A stretch of 64,000 nt of DNA from Clostridiales bacterium oral taxon 876 str. F0540 (GCA_000466585.1 KE993462.1:135358-199357), one strand, 5' to 3'. Counted from the first letter of the stretch, positions 54,201 to 62,284 are shown. Numbers and translations: made by a program. The notes: generated by a model from the sequence alone, not told the origin.

Positions 54201-55049
54201 AGAATGTGGAATAAAAAGGATATAACTGTGGATAGTGTTTACCAATTTGTGGATAATTTACAAGAAAATAAGATTTCTTGTGACTATTTAGAAAAAGCTG
54301 TGGATAACAAGCCGGAAAGTGTTTATAAAAAAGAAATAGAAAGAAGGCTAAACTGGAAGTATTCTTATATGGAGGCATCCAAGATTCCAGCCAAAATTTC
54401 TGTAACAGAACTAAAAAGGCTCGGTAACGAATTATTTTCAGATTCTTATACTACAAATATGTTCACGCCAAAGCTTTCCAAAAAACCGGTTTTCCTTGAA
54501 GAAAAAAAAGGACTTTCAGCAGCGGAAAGAGGTACAGCAGTACATTTTGTTATGCAGCATTTAGATTTGAGAAAAATTTCCGACTTTAACGCTATAAGCG
54601 ATCAAATTAAAAGTATGGTAAGAAAAGAACTTTTAACAGACGAACAAGCAATGTCTGTAAATATTAAGAGTGTTCAAAGTTTTTTTTCCTCACCACTTGG
54701 CAGAAGAATGTTAAGTGTCAAGGATTTTGATAGAGATATAAGAAGAGAGATTCCTTTTTATATAAAGCTTAGAAGCACAGATGTATATGGTTATCTACCA
54801 AAAGAAAATTATGAAAATGAGATAACTCTTCTTCAAGGAGTTATAGATTGCTATTTTATTGAAAAGGATGAAGTAGTGCTCTTAGATTATAAGACAGACT
54901 ATGTTGAAAATGATAATATCGAAGAAATAAAAAAAAGATACGAAAAACAAATATACTATTATGCAGAAGCGCTAACTAGAATTACAGGAAAAAAAGTAAA
55001 AGAAAAATATATTTATTTGTTTAGTAATGGGCAAATTATAAAATATTAG
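51249..55049 (+). CDS. addA: Helicase-exonuclease AddAB, subunit AddA
   Basis: A 1266-residue UvrD-like helicase with a RecB-type nuclease domain. Walker A AAAGSGKTAVLVE (25-37), Ia TFTNAAAAEMRERI, Walker B VLVDEYQDSNNVQ, motif III GDIKQSIYRFRQAEP, motif V IMSIHKSKGLEFPVV and motif VI RILYVAFTRAKEKL are all present. The nuclease motif is VVLLDYKTDYV near the C-terminus. A strongly acidic linker (residues about 550-575) lies between 1B and 2A regions. Starts at TTG 51249 with GAGGTGA upstream. Confidence 0.97.
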   Translation: MGDAKWTKEQELAIKTRHCNLLVAAAAGSGKTAVLVERIIRIITNTDTPIDIDKLLVVTFTNAAAAEMRERIGDAISKALDKNPESRVLQKQLTLLNNASITTMHSFCLQVIRNNFHRIDLDPNFRIADSTEETLLRGETLQELFEEKYAESEDADNGFLTLVESYGGGRDDLKLQEIVMNLYGFVMSGPWPEKWVHEMTGAFNVDETFDFGSSMWGNVLISSIKVEILGIKGVVEKTIVLIKDAKGLEPYLSTLMEDLELINNLYKLCDSSWNNLYEGFINYKFVRIGSLNKKAEYDKELSEKVKNIRDNTIKKKLNKLRDDIFRFSPMEIQESLEKLYPMMKCLGELVLQFDEHYKAKKRERGLLDFGDLEHLALSILTVQDEDGNVTPSETALELRNHFDEVLVDEYQDSNNVQEVIINMVSKKLTDTPNVFMVGDIKQSIYRFRQAEPGLFLDKYENYSIKEGSLDRVITLYKNFRSREEVINGVNYIFKTIMSKAVGELEYTEEEALNLGADFKPLEEDNSIAGGPIEFHIIEKVSSSEEQSFDEEEEVTENEESSEEEEMDDIQLEARVVARRIKELMSDNEGKIFKVYDKTIDKYRPVQYKDIVILMRATKSYAPVFVDELLNQGIPVYADTGTGYFDTIEIRTMMSMLQTIDNPLQDIPLVAVLRSPIFDFTPEELIDIRLGAEKVPFYMALKKYIEDVTEGTNDALKKKVEDFIDTLEMWREKALHIPIDELIWYLFTSTGYYGYAGAMPGGIQRQANLRILFERARQFEQTSYRGLFNFVNFINKLRTSSGDMGSAKVLGENEDVVRIMSIHKSKGLEFPVVILASCGKNFNLMDINKTILFHQDLGIGPDYVDTDRRITYPTIIKLALKRKIKLETLSEEMRILYVAFTRAKEKLIITGTVRNIRATCLKWWSGIETDNEKVPEYTVLNYKTYMDWIGTSVIKHIDGSVLRKYAEVESYNTGKLNEDNSHWNIRMWNKKDITVDSVYQFVDNLQENKISCDYLEKAVDNKPESVYKKEIERRLNWKYSYMEASKIPAKISVTELKRLGNELFSDSYTTNMFTPKLSKKPVFLEEKKGLSAAERGTAVHFVMQHLDLRKISDFNAISDQIKSMVRKELLTDEQAMSVNIKSVQSFFSSPLGRRMLSVKDFDRDIRREIPFYIKLRSTDVYGYLPKENYENEITLLQGVIDCYFIEKDEVVLLDYKTDYVENDNIEEIKKRYEKQIYYYAEALTRITGKKVKEKYIYLFSNGQIIKY

Positions 55050-55156
55050 TAAAAATTATGAAAGTTTTTAATCGCCATATTTGTTTTTATGAATGGAAAA
55101 TGTTATATTTTATATATAGCATAGTTAAATCATTCTATTATTAACGGAGGAAGAAT

Positions 55157-56104
55157 ATGAATAATAAGAGAACTAAGGTATCAATAATTGGGGCTGGCTT
55201 TGTTGGCTCAAGTATTGCTTATGCACTTATGATGTCTAACTTGGTTTCTGAATTAGTTATTGTAGATATAAATAGAGATAAAGCTGAAGGCGAAGCAATG
55301 GACTTATCACATGGTTCAGCTTTTGTTAAGCCAATTGATATAGTTTCCGGCGATTACAGCAGTACAGTGGATTCTGATATTGTAATTATTACGGCAGGAG
55401 TTAATAGAAAACCTGGAGAATCTAGGCTAGACTTAATAAACAAGAATTTAAACATATTTAAAGCAATAGTGCCTGAAGTAGTAAAATACAGCCCACAGGC
55501 TATCCTTCTTGTAGTATCAAATCCAATGGATATACTTACATATATAACTTATAAGCTTTCAGGTTTCCCGAAGGAAAGAGTAATTGGTTCAGGAACGGTT
55601 TTAGATACATCAAGGCTTAGATACCTTTTAGGAAAGCATTTTTGTGTAGATGTAAGAAACATTCATGCGTATATTATGGGAGAACACGGGGATTCTGAGA
55701 TTGTTGCATGGAGCACTGCCAGTGTGGCCGGGATGGATGTAGATTCTTTCTGCAGCACTTCCTGTAAAAAGTGTGATGATTCATTTAAGAATGGTATCTA
55801 TAACGAAGTTAAGAATGCGGGTAAAAAGGTTATTGAGAAAAAAGGAGCAACCTATTATGCAATAGGGTTGGCGGTCAGAAGAATTGTAGAATGTATACTT
55901 AGAGATGAAAATTCTATACTTACAATATCTACATTACTAACCGGCGAATATGGAATCAATAATGTTTATATGGGAATACCGACAATAGTCGGAAGAGATG
56001 GTGTAAAGCATGTTCTAGAGGTAAAACTTAATGAGGATGAGAAAATGAAGCTTAAAACCTCCTCAGATACATTAAAAGAGTTTATATCAGACGTAGATAT
56101 ATAA
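55157..56104 (+). CDS. L-lactate dehydrogenase family protein with malate-type Arg
   Basis: A 315-residue NAD-dependent LDH/MDH-family enzyme. Motifs are the NAD loop GAGFVGSSIAYALM, VDINRDKAEGEAMDLSHG, SNPMDILTY, GTVLDTSRLRYLLG, and the catalytic IMGEHGDSEIVAWS. The overall sequence is closest to clostridial lactate dehydrogenases. At the specificity loop it reads AGVNRKPGESRLDL: residue 84, equivalent to Gln102 of Bacillus LDH (NQKPGETR), is Arg, the malate dehydrogenase residue. Oxaloacetate/malate activity is therefore possible, and the annotation as LDH alone may mislead. RBS ACGGAGGA. Single gene. Confidence 0.88.
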   Translation: MNNKRTKVSIIGAGFVGSSIAYALMMSNLVSELVIVDINRDKAEGEAMDLSHGSAFVKPIDIVSGDYSSTVDSDIVIITAGVNRKPGESRLDLINKNLNIFKAIVPEVVKYSPQAILLVVSNPMDILTYITYKLSGFPKERVIGSGTVLDTSRLRYLLGKHFCVDVRNIHAYIMGEHGDSEIVAWSTASVAGMDVDSFCSTSCKKCDDSFKNGIYNEVKNAGKKVIEKKGATYYAIGLAVRRIVECILRDENSILTISTLLTGEYGINNVYMGIPTIVGRDGVKHVLEVKLNEDEKMKLKTSSDTLKEFISDVDI

Positions 56105-56133
56105 ATTGGTTTTAGCTTGGAAAGGTGGATTTC

Positions 56134-57090
56134 ATGGAGTATAAAAAAATAAGTGAACTCGAAAATGGCGAGAGAATTGATGGGTTTTATTTAGTTAAAT
56201 CTGTAGAGCTTAAAACTTCTTCAAATAATAAAAAATATCTTGATTTTACTCTTGGGGATAAAACCGGAGAAATAAATGCTAAGCTTTGGGAAGTAGCAGA
56301 TGGCGATGAGCAAAAGTATACAAGTAATGTGCTTATAAAGGTAAGGGGAACAGTAAGCAGCTGGCAGAACAGCCTTCAGTTAAAGCTGGAAAGACTGAGG
56401 GAGGCACTGCCTTCTGATGGAGTTAATATTGAGGATTTTGTGCCGGTAGCACCTTTAGATCCAGCTTTTATGTATTCTGAAATATTTAAATATGTGGAGA
56501 ATATGCACAATAATGATATCAAAAACATTATAAGCATTATTTTAGAAGAAAAAAAAGAAAAGCTTATGCACTATCCTGCAGCAAAAAAGAATCATCATGC
56601 TATTAAAGCGGGTCTTTTATATCATGTTCTTACTATGATAAGAGCAGGAGAAAAGCTGTGTGAGATATACACATTTATAAACAAAGACTTGCTATTTGGA
56701 GGCATTATTCTTCATGATTTATCAAAGCTTGAAGAAATGGAAGCAAGTATTCTTGGAATAGTGAGTGAGTATACAATAGAAGGACAGCTTCTAGGACATA
56801 TTACCCAGGGAATTAAAAAGGTAGAACTTGTTGCTGAAAGTATAGGTGCAGATAAAGAAATTACTATGATGCTTCAGCACATGATATTATCTCATCACTA
56901 TGAACCAGAATATGGAAGTCCGGTTAAACCAATGTTTCCGGAAGCAGAGCTTTTACATCATCTTGACATAATAGACGCAAGGATGTATGATATGAAAAGG
57001 GTTACAAGTGAAACTGAGAATGGGGCTTTCTCTGAAAAGATATTTTCACTTGAAGGTAGAAGAATATATAAGCCCTCAAAAGATTTTTAA
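56134..57090 (+). CDS. yhaM: 3'-5' exoribonuclease YhaM-type HD domain protein
   Basis: A 318-residue protein with an N-terminal OB-fold (about 10-90, FTLGDKTGEINAKLWEV) and a C-terminal HD domain (about 150-290) with HHAIKAGLLYHVLTMIRAG, FGGIILHDLSKLEEM and MILSHHYEPEYGSPVKP. YhaM trims RNA (and DNA) 3' ends with Mn2+ or Co2+. ATG 56134 has AAAGGTGG upstream; GTG 56125 overlaps that RBS. Followed 31 bp later by pepT. Confidence 0.93.
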   Translation: MEYKKISELENGERIDGFYLVKSVELKTSSNNKKYLDFTLGDKTGEINAKLWEVADGDEQKYTSNVLIKVRGTVSSWQNSLQLKLERLREALPSDGVNIEDFVPVAPLDPAFMYSEIFKYVENMHNNDIKNIISIILEEKKEKLMHYPAAKKNHHAIKAGLLYHVLTMIRAGEKLCEIYTFINKDLLFGGIILHDLSKLEEMEASILGIVSEYTIEGQLLGHITQGIKKVELVAESIGADKEITMMLQHMILSHHYEPEYGSPVKPMFPEAELLHHLDIIDARMYDMKRVTSETENGAFSEKIFSLEGRRIYKPSKDF

Positions 57091-57121
57091 TAATTTTAAT
57101 ACAAGTAAGGAGGAAGACAAC

Positions 57122-58339
57122 ATGAGTAAAGTTGTTGAAAGATTTTTAAAGTATGTAAAATATGATACAAAGGCTGATGACAATTCTGAAACAGTGCCAA
57201 CAACTAAGGGTCAGCTTGTTTTAGCAAAGGAAATAGGAAAAGAACTTGAGGAACTAGGCCTTTCCGATGTTTCAGTAGATGAAAATGGTTATATAATGGC
57301 CACACTTCCTGCAAATGTAGATAAAAAGGTACCTACTATAGGTTTTATAGCACATATGGATACAAGCCCAGATATGTCTGGTACAAATGTTAATCCTCAG
57401 TTTGTAGAAAACTACGATGGCGGTGACATTAAGCTTAATAATGAAGTAACTCTATCACCAGTAGATTTTCCGGAACTTAAAGAATACATAGGCGAGACCT
57501 TGATTACTACAGATGGAACTACTCTTCTTGGGGCTGATGACAAAGCAGGTATTGCAGAAATAATTACTGCTGTAGAGTATTTAATAAATCATCCTGAGAT
57601 TCCTCATGGAACAATAAAGCTAGGATTTACTCCTGATGAGGAAGTAGGAAGAGGACCAAATCACTTTGATGTGGAGAAGTTTAATGCAGATTTAGCTTAT
57701 ACTATGGATGGTGGAGCTGTAGGAGAACTTGAATATGAAAACTTTAATGCTGCAGGTGCTAAGGTTACTATTCATGGAAGAAATGTACACCCAGGCTATG
57801 CTAAAGATAAAATGGTAAATTCCATGCTTATAGCAAATGAATTTATAGCTAAGCTTCCAGAAAGCGAAACACCACAAACAACAGAAGGCTATGAAGGCTT
57901 TTATCACTTAAACACAATTAACGGCGATGTTGAAAAAACAGTATTAAGTTATATTATTAGAGACTTTGATATGGATAGCTTTGAAAAGAGAAAACAAAAC
58001 ATCAAAGCAATTGCAGAAGAATTAAACAAGAAGTATCCAAATAGAGTTGTAATCGAAGTAAAAGATCAATATAGAAACATGAAAGAAAAAATAGAGCCTG
58101 TTATGTACGTTGTAGATAATGCTAAGAAGGCTATGGAACTTGTAGGAGTTAAACCTTTAGTTAGACCTATAAGAGGCGGAACTGACGGAGCAAGACTTTC
58201 CTTCATGGGACTTCCATGTCCAAACATTTTTGCAGGAGGTTTAAACTTCCACGGAAAGTTTGAATATGTACCTGTATCTTCAATGGAAAAAGCTGTTGAT
58301 GTTATTCTAAAAATAGTAGAATTATATGTAAATGCTTAA
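57122..58339 (+). CDS. pepT: Peptidase T (tripeptide aminopeptidase)
   Basis: A 405-residue M20B metallopeptidase that removes N-terminal residues from tripeptides. It starts VVERFLKYVKYDTKAD, with the di-zinc ligands in IGFIAHMDTSPDMSG and LLGADDKAGIAEI, the catalytic GFTPDEEVGRG, and YTMDGGAVGELEYE. The C-terminal RPIRGGTDGARLSFMGLP and NFHGKFEYVP complete the site. ATG 57122 with AAGGAGGA upstream is clear; the longer in-frame extension overlaps yhaM and is rejected. Confidence 0.96.
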   Translation: MSKVVERFLKYVKYDTKADDNSETVPTTKGQLVLAKEIGKELEELGLSDVSVDENGYIMATLPANVDKKVPTIGFIAHMDTSPDMSGTNVNPQFVENYDGGDIKLNNEVTLSPVDFPELKEYIGETLITTDGTTLLGADDKAGIAEIITAVEYLINHPEIPHGTIKLGFTPDEEVGRGPNHFDVEKFNADLAYTMDGGAVGELEYENFNAAGAKVTIHGRNVHPGYAKDKMVNSMLIANEFIAKLPESETPQTTEGYEGFYHLNTINGDVEKTVLSYIIRDFDMDSFEKRKQNIKAIAEELNKKYPNRVVIEVKDQYRNMKEKIEPVMYVVDNAKKAMELVGVKPLVRPIRGGTDGARLSFMGLPCPNIFAGGLNFHGKFEYVPVSSMEKAVDVILKIVELYVNA

Positions 58340-58345
58340 TTATAA

Positions 58346-58384
58346 AAAAGGATCGTATTTTATTAATACGGTCCCTTTTATTTT
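58346..58384 (+). terminator. Terminator after pepT
   Basis: GGATCGTATT pairs with AATACGGTCC around TTATT, followed by CTTTTATTTT. Confidence 0.75.
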
Positions 58385-58677
58385 CATATATCTTTAGAGG
58401 GGTAATATTGTCCTTTGTCTTTTTTTACTTTATCTCCAACTTCTATAGACTTATACAGCTCTTCTGTTACATCTATAGTTGACTTTTCACCATTGTCCTT
58501 TAGAATTTGAAGAATATAGATATAGCTATGATTGCCTCTATAAAAATAATCCTTAGTTTTCTTTCCTTGAACTAATCCGGTCCAAGTTGTGTTTAATCTG
58601 GAGAACTCTATAAAATAAGTTGTAAATACTACTGCTAAAGCTAAAATAAGAAGAATAAAAATCCATAATTCATTCAT
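58384..58677 (-). CDS. Small membrane-anchored protein, 97 aa
   Basis: Not firmly recognised. One N-terminal membrane helix (about residues 4-23) is followed by a small beta-rich domain with GLVQGKKTKDYFYRGNHSY and VTEELYKSIEVGDKVKKDKG. This resembles short DUF2500-type proteins of Gram-positives, with low confidence. RBS AGAGGAG precedes ATG 58677. Single gene. Confidence 0.65.
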   Translation of the reverse strand: MNELWIFILLILALAVVFTTYFIEFSRLNTTWTGLVQGKKTKDYFYRGNHSYIYILQILKDNGEKSTIDVTEELYKSIEVGDKVKKDKGQYYPSKDI

Positions 58678-58765
58678 AATACTTCTCCTCTTTATTAATG
58701 CCTAATATAGTATATTCAGTTTTAGACTCATATGTTATATTTAAAAATAATAATAATAGGGAATA

Positions 58766-58810
58766 TAAAAAATCAAGTCCCAGAAATTAATCTAGGACTT
58801 GATTTTTTAT
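58766..58810. terminator. Bidirectional terminator
   Basis: AAATCAAGTCC pairs with GGACTTGATTT, flanked by A-rich and T-rich tracts; it ends the minus-strand gene that stops at 58807. Confidence 0.8.
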
Positions 58811-59208
58811 TTATGCATATTGTTCATTTGTTCTTCTCTATTTTCCTGTTTTTCCTTTGTTCTCTGAAGAGTAGCACTATCCATTTTATCAGAGTTTGCT
58901 TCAATATAACTATTGGTAAATTCATAATTTCTTTGTAAATTTTCTAAGTCATTTACATTTACATGTTTTCCGTGTGCTACAACATTTTTTAGATTTTCTA
59001 TTTCCTCTTCGCGTTCTTTTTGTATCTCTTTAGAGTGAGCAATTGCCTCAGGAGAAGCTATATCAGAGTGCTGTTCTAAGTGTCTTTCAGTTCTTGTATG
59101 CTTATCAACTAAATTAATTAACTGATCTATCCTTTTTTCATCCTGTTTTTCAGCATCCTGATCCTTATTGTAATCATTTACTTTATGATCCTTTTCTTTA
59201 TGACTCAT
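58807..59208 (-). CDS. Hypothetical hydrophilic coiled-coil protein
   Basis: A 133-residue, extremely charged protein rich in Lys, Glu, Asp, Gln and His, without hydrophobic segments. The pattern suggests long amphipathic helices (KEIQKEREEEIENLKNVV and LQRTKEKQENREEQM). It recalls small stress or spore-associated proteins but belongs to no family I can name. ATG 59208 has AAGGAGG upstream. The gene sits between the DUF2500-like protein and uvsE. Confidence 0.7.
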   Translation of the reverse strand: MSHKEKDHKVNDYNKDQDAEKQDEKRIDQLINLVDKHTRTERHLEQHSDIASPEAIAHSKEIQKEREEEIENLKNVVAHGKHVNVNDLENLQRNYEFTNSYIEANSDKMDSATLQRTKEKQENREEQMNNMHK

Positions 59209-59275
59209 ATGAAAGCCTCCTTCACATAACATTTTCCTTATTATTTTGGTTTAATATTAAAGTAAAATACTATAA

Positions 59276-60235
59276 TTAAAATTCTAGTGTTGTATTATCT
59301 ATCCAATTCCAGTCTGGCCTTAATACTTTAATATCTTTTACTAACTGAAAAAGAGCCTTATCCTTCATTTTAGCTTCGAGCATAATATCAAAATCTTTAT
59401 CTAAAGGTCTGCAGATTTCTATAAAGCTTACAAAATCCTCAGCATTTATATAATCTGCATGCTTTCTATCTTTTTCTGTATCTCTGGGAGTTGAAAAATG
59501 AAATTTGGCAGGAAGTGGCTGACTTTCCCAAGTTTTAAAAATATCAGATATAAGACTTTCTACAGTTTCACCGGTATTATTGCACATGTGGTGATGAACA
59601 TCAAAAACTATTGGTGCACCAGTCTCTCTGCAAATATATAAAACCTCCGTAGCAGTAAAAGTTTTATCATCATTTTCAAGCATTAATCTATCTGTTATTT
59701 CACAAGGAAAGTTTTTAAAATTATCTATAAAACGCTGCATTGCAACTTCCTTTCCTCCTTGAGCTCCTCCTATATGGAGTACCATTCGTCCATTTGGATA
59801 CTGCATGTCATCGAATAAATGTACATGGCTCCAAAGATTTCTCTTCGCACTTATTACGACCTCTTCTCTAATGCTGTTTATCACATTGAATTCATCCGGA
59901 TGAGTATCAACTCTCATATTATTGTCTTTTATAAACTTTCCAACATGCTTAAAATCTATGCTGAAGATTTTTCTGTAATCCCAATCAGCTACATCTGGAT
60001 GTGTGGCAAGCGGCACTAAAGCAGAGGTTATCCTATAAAAGTGTATATTATTTTCTACATTGTATTGAAGAATTTTGTATAAGTCATCAATATTTGAAAG
60101 AGTTACCTGTTTTAATTTATTTAACTTCTGCTCTGAAGAGGATAATTTTTGATAATTTGTATAAGTAACTGTACTTGAAGAAGTTACTTTTGGCAAATTT
60201 AAAGCTATAGCTACATAACCAATCCTTATTCGCAT
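59276..60235 (-). CDS. uvsE: UV DNA damage endonuclease UvsE
   Basis: A 319-residue TIM-barrel endonuclease that nicks 5' to UV photoproducts and abasic sites. It starts MRIRIGYVAIALNL and shows FYRITSALVPLATHPD, RVDTHPDEFNVINS, VLHIGGAQGGKE, LMLENDDKTFTATEVL and IVFDVHHHMCN, which hold the metal-binding His/Glu/Asp residues. The length is normal. Spore formers use it beside spore photoproduct lyase. RBS TAGGAGG. It ends close to the small charged-protein gene and is probably independent. Confidence 0.95.
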   Translation of the reverse strand: MRIRIGYVAIALNLPKVTSSSTVTYTNYQKLSSSEQKLNKLKQVTLSNIDDLYKILQYNVENNIHFYRITSALVPLATHPDVADWDYRKIFSIDFKHVGKFIKDNNMRVDTHPDEFNVINSIREEVVISAKRNLWSHVHLFDDMQYPNGRMVLHIGGAQGGKEVAMQRFIDNFKNFPCEITDRLMLENDDKTFTATEVLYICRETGAPIVFDVHHHMCNNTGETVESLISDIFKTWESQPLPAKFHFSTPRDTEKDRKHADYINAEDFVSFIEICRPLDKDFDIMLEAKMKDKALFQLVKDIKVLRPDWNWIDNTTLEF

Positions 60236-60292
60236 TTTATAACCTCCTAAAAGTAGGCTTAAATTTATTATGTGTAAATTAGTTTTTTTAAC

Positions 60293-60332
60293 ACAATAAA
60301 AATAGTAAAGAATCTTAATAATTCTTTACTAT
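60293..60332 (-). terminator. Terminator after the radical SAM gene
   Basis: On the minus strand AATAGTAAAGAAT pairs with ATTCTTTACTATT, followed by TTTATTGTG. Confidence 0.75.
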
Positions 60333-61195
60333 TTACTAAATCTTCTTCTATAATCACATTTTTTACATAGCTGTTCTATAACTTTTCGGTTTGAGAAACC
60401 TTCATATATCTTTTTAGCTCTGTCATTATTGATAATATCATAAAAGCTTTCTGCACATATGTTTCCTAGATTTATTATGCCTTCACCATCTAAACAGCAT
60501 GGAACAACTGTGCCGTCTACTAATATAGCTATTTGATCCCTAAGTCCGTAACAGAAACCGTAATCATCACTTTGCTCTAAGCTATTGTCTGGCCATTCAA
60601 ACCTTTCAGCAGCATTTAAATAAACATTTTTAACTATTTTTAAACCGGGATTATCAATAAGTTTATCTTCAATCTTGTAGTCTAAGTTAAAGCACTTTTC
60701 TAATAGTTTGAATATATGTCTGTTTTTTTCTATATTTTTCATATCTTCTTCCAGATTCCATAATCTATAGGAAACTATTATATTATTTTTAGCTGCTTCT
60801 AAGGTGAAGTCAATAATTTTATTTAAATAATCTTCTAATGAGAAGTTTAAATCATTAGCATCAAAGCTGTGTAGGGAGATATTAATTTGCCTTAAAGAGT
60901 TACTTGACAGAAGTTTATCTTTAACTTTATAGATAAGAGTACCATTTGTCGTCAAATTAACTTTTAAACTATATTTTTCAGCGGAAGTTAGAAAACTGTC
61001 AAGTTCGGGATGTAGAAGAGGTTCTCCTTTAACATGCAAATATATATAATCTGTATACTCTTTTACTTGATTTAAAATACTGTCAAAAGTATCTATACTC
61101 ATAAATTGAGGCTTCCTTTTAGTAATAGGACAAAATTCACACCTTAAATTACAAACATTAGTTATCTCTATATAAACTTTTTTAAATCTTTTCAT
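60329..61195 (-). CDS. Radical SAM/SPASM domain protein
   Basis: A 288-residue radical SAM enzyme. The cluster motif is EITNVCNLRCEFCPI (CX3CX2C, residues about 15-22). The C-terminal SPASM-type region has FCYGLRDQIAILVDGTVVPCC, and a final CKKCDYRRR, giving extra cysteines for auxiliary Fe-S clusters. Such enzymes modify peptides or other substrates; no precursor peptide gene was found nearby. The RBS GAAAGGAG is the end of structured leader copy C2. Confidence 0.88.
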   Translation of the reverse strand: MKRFKKVYIEITNVCNLRCEFCPITKRKPQFMSIDTFDSILNQVKEYTDYIYLHVKGEPLLHPELDSFLTSAEKYSLKVNLTTNGTLIYKVKDKLLSSNSLRQINISLHSFDANDLNFSLEDYLNKIIDFTLEAAKNNIIVSYRLWNLEEDMKNIEKNRHIFKLLEKCFNLDYKIEDKLIDNPGLKIVKNVYLNAAERFEWPDNSLEQSDDYGFCYGLRDQIAILVDGTVVPCCLDGEGIINLGNICAESFYDIINNDRAKKIYEGFSNRKVIEQLCKKCDYRRRFSK

Positions 61196-61201
61196 AAATT
61201 T

Positions 61202-61285
61202 CTCCTTTCAGTCGAAACACTGGGTAGTTTAAAATGCTCGTTCTCACTCGCAAACTACCCGTGCAAGGTCATTTGGACCTTGCAC
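61202..61285 (-). promoter_or_regulatory. Structured leader element, copy C2
   Basis: Minus strand: hairpin 1 pairs GCAAGGTC with GACCTTGC around CAAAT. Hairpin 2 pairs GGGTAGTTT with AAACTACCC and has GCGAGTGAGAACGAGC in its loop. The element ends GTGTTTCGACTGAAAGGAG at the RBS of the radical SAM gene. The stem 1 sequence differs from copy A, but pairing is kept, which is compensatory change. Confidence 0.65.
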
Positions 61286-61373
61286 CTCCTTTCACTCTGA
61301 ACACTGGGTGTTTAGAGAGTTCGTTACATTATGCATACTGCCTGTTTAAGTCCATTTAGAACTTAGATCTCTC
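61286..61373 (-). promoter_or_regulatory. Structured leader element, copy C1 (tandem, upstream of C2)
   Basis: Minus strand: AAGTTC-TAAAT-GGACTT hairpin, a degenerate second region (CAGGCAGTATGC and then ACACCCAGTG), and the tail GTTCAGAGTGAAAGGAG ending directly before copy C2. This shows that the unit, including its ribosome-binding-like end, can be duplicated without a gene behind it. Confidence 0.55.
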
Positions 61374-61482
61374 ACTATAATAAAATGGTAATTAAAGATT
61401 CATTTTATTATATCAGAGTATAATTATAAAGTGAAAGGAATATATTACACAAGAGTTAAATATGTACGGTCTGGTGAAAGTT

Positions 61483-62214
61483 ATGAAGGGGAAAATAAAT
61501 AAAAGATTTATTATTAGAATGTACTTTGGTCTTAATATAGTGATATATGTGTCTTTTTTAGATATGGATTTAATTTATAAGAATTTGAGCAACATTTATA
61601 CAGTAGGCTTAAAATATTTTATTATTATTCTATGCTTTATTCTAACGTTATTAATAGGAAAAGACGGTTATGGGAAAATAGATACTGTTCTAGTTAATTG
61701 TGCAAAATTATTAACTCTGATTGCGGATTATTATCTTTTAATTGCCAATCAATATAAATCAGGAATTTTAGCCTTTTGCCTTGTTCAAATAGTCTATATC
61801 TTAAGACATACGCTGATGAATAAAAAGGAATATAGAAATTTAATATTCCTCATAGTAAGCTTAAGTATAAGTCTTATATTAAGTTTGAATATATGTGTAA
61901 AAGGAATTGAAAATGATTTGTTAGGTATTTCTTTTGTATATGCAGCACTTCTTATTACAAGCTTATATTGCGGGATAAATACAATAAAAGGTGGTTTATA
62001 TCCGAGGTACAGTGCAATGCTTATAGGAATTGGAATATTTTTATTTTTTATGTGCGATCTCAATGTAGTATTATTTAATATTTTACAAAACCAAGATTTA
62101 AAAATTTTAACCGGTTTTTTAATTTGGTTCTTTTATGCGCCTTCACAGTTATTGTTAAGCCTAAGCGGATATAATAAAAATTATATGAAGCAGGTTTTTT
62201 CTTATAAAGGATAA
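61483..62214 (+). CDS. Hypothetical polytopic membrane protein
   Basis: A 243-residue protein with about eight hydrophobic helices (for example FGLNIVIYVSFLDMDLIY, YFIIILCFILTLLIGK, IFLIVSLSISLILSLNIC and LIGIGIFLFFMCDLNVVLF) and very few charged residues. The overall look resembles YhhN-type (TMEM86) or 7TM-like sensor domains, but no family can be assigned. ATG 61483 is chosen because GGTGAAAG lies upstream; ATG 61462 is in frame but has a poor RBS. Divergent from the radical SAM gene. Confidence 0.65.
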   Translation: MKGKINKRFIIRMYFGLNIVIYVSFLDMDLIYKNLSNIYTVGLKYFIIILCFILTLLIGKDGYGKIDTVLVNCAKLLTLIADYYLLIANQYKSGILAFCLVQIVYILRHTLMNKKEYRNLIFLIVSLSISLILSLNICVKGIENDLLGISFVYAALLITSLYCGINTIKGGLYPRYSAMLIGIGIFLFFMCDLNVVLFNILQNQDLKILTGFLIWFFYAPSQLLLSLSGYNKNYMKQVFSYKG

Positions 62215-62281
62215 AAAAGCTTCTTTCACTTCATACTATTAATGATTAATCAATTAGTATGATAATGAAAGGAGCTTTTTA
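62213..62281 (+). terminator. Terminator hairpin that contains the RBS of the HMA gene
   Basis: AAAAAGCTTCTTTCA pairs with TGAAAGGAGCTTTTT (one T-G pair), with an inner ATACTA/TAGTAT helix. The Shine-Dalgarno AAAGGAG of the next gene is in the 3' arm. Confidence 0.75.
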
Positions 62282-62284
62282 TAT

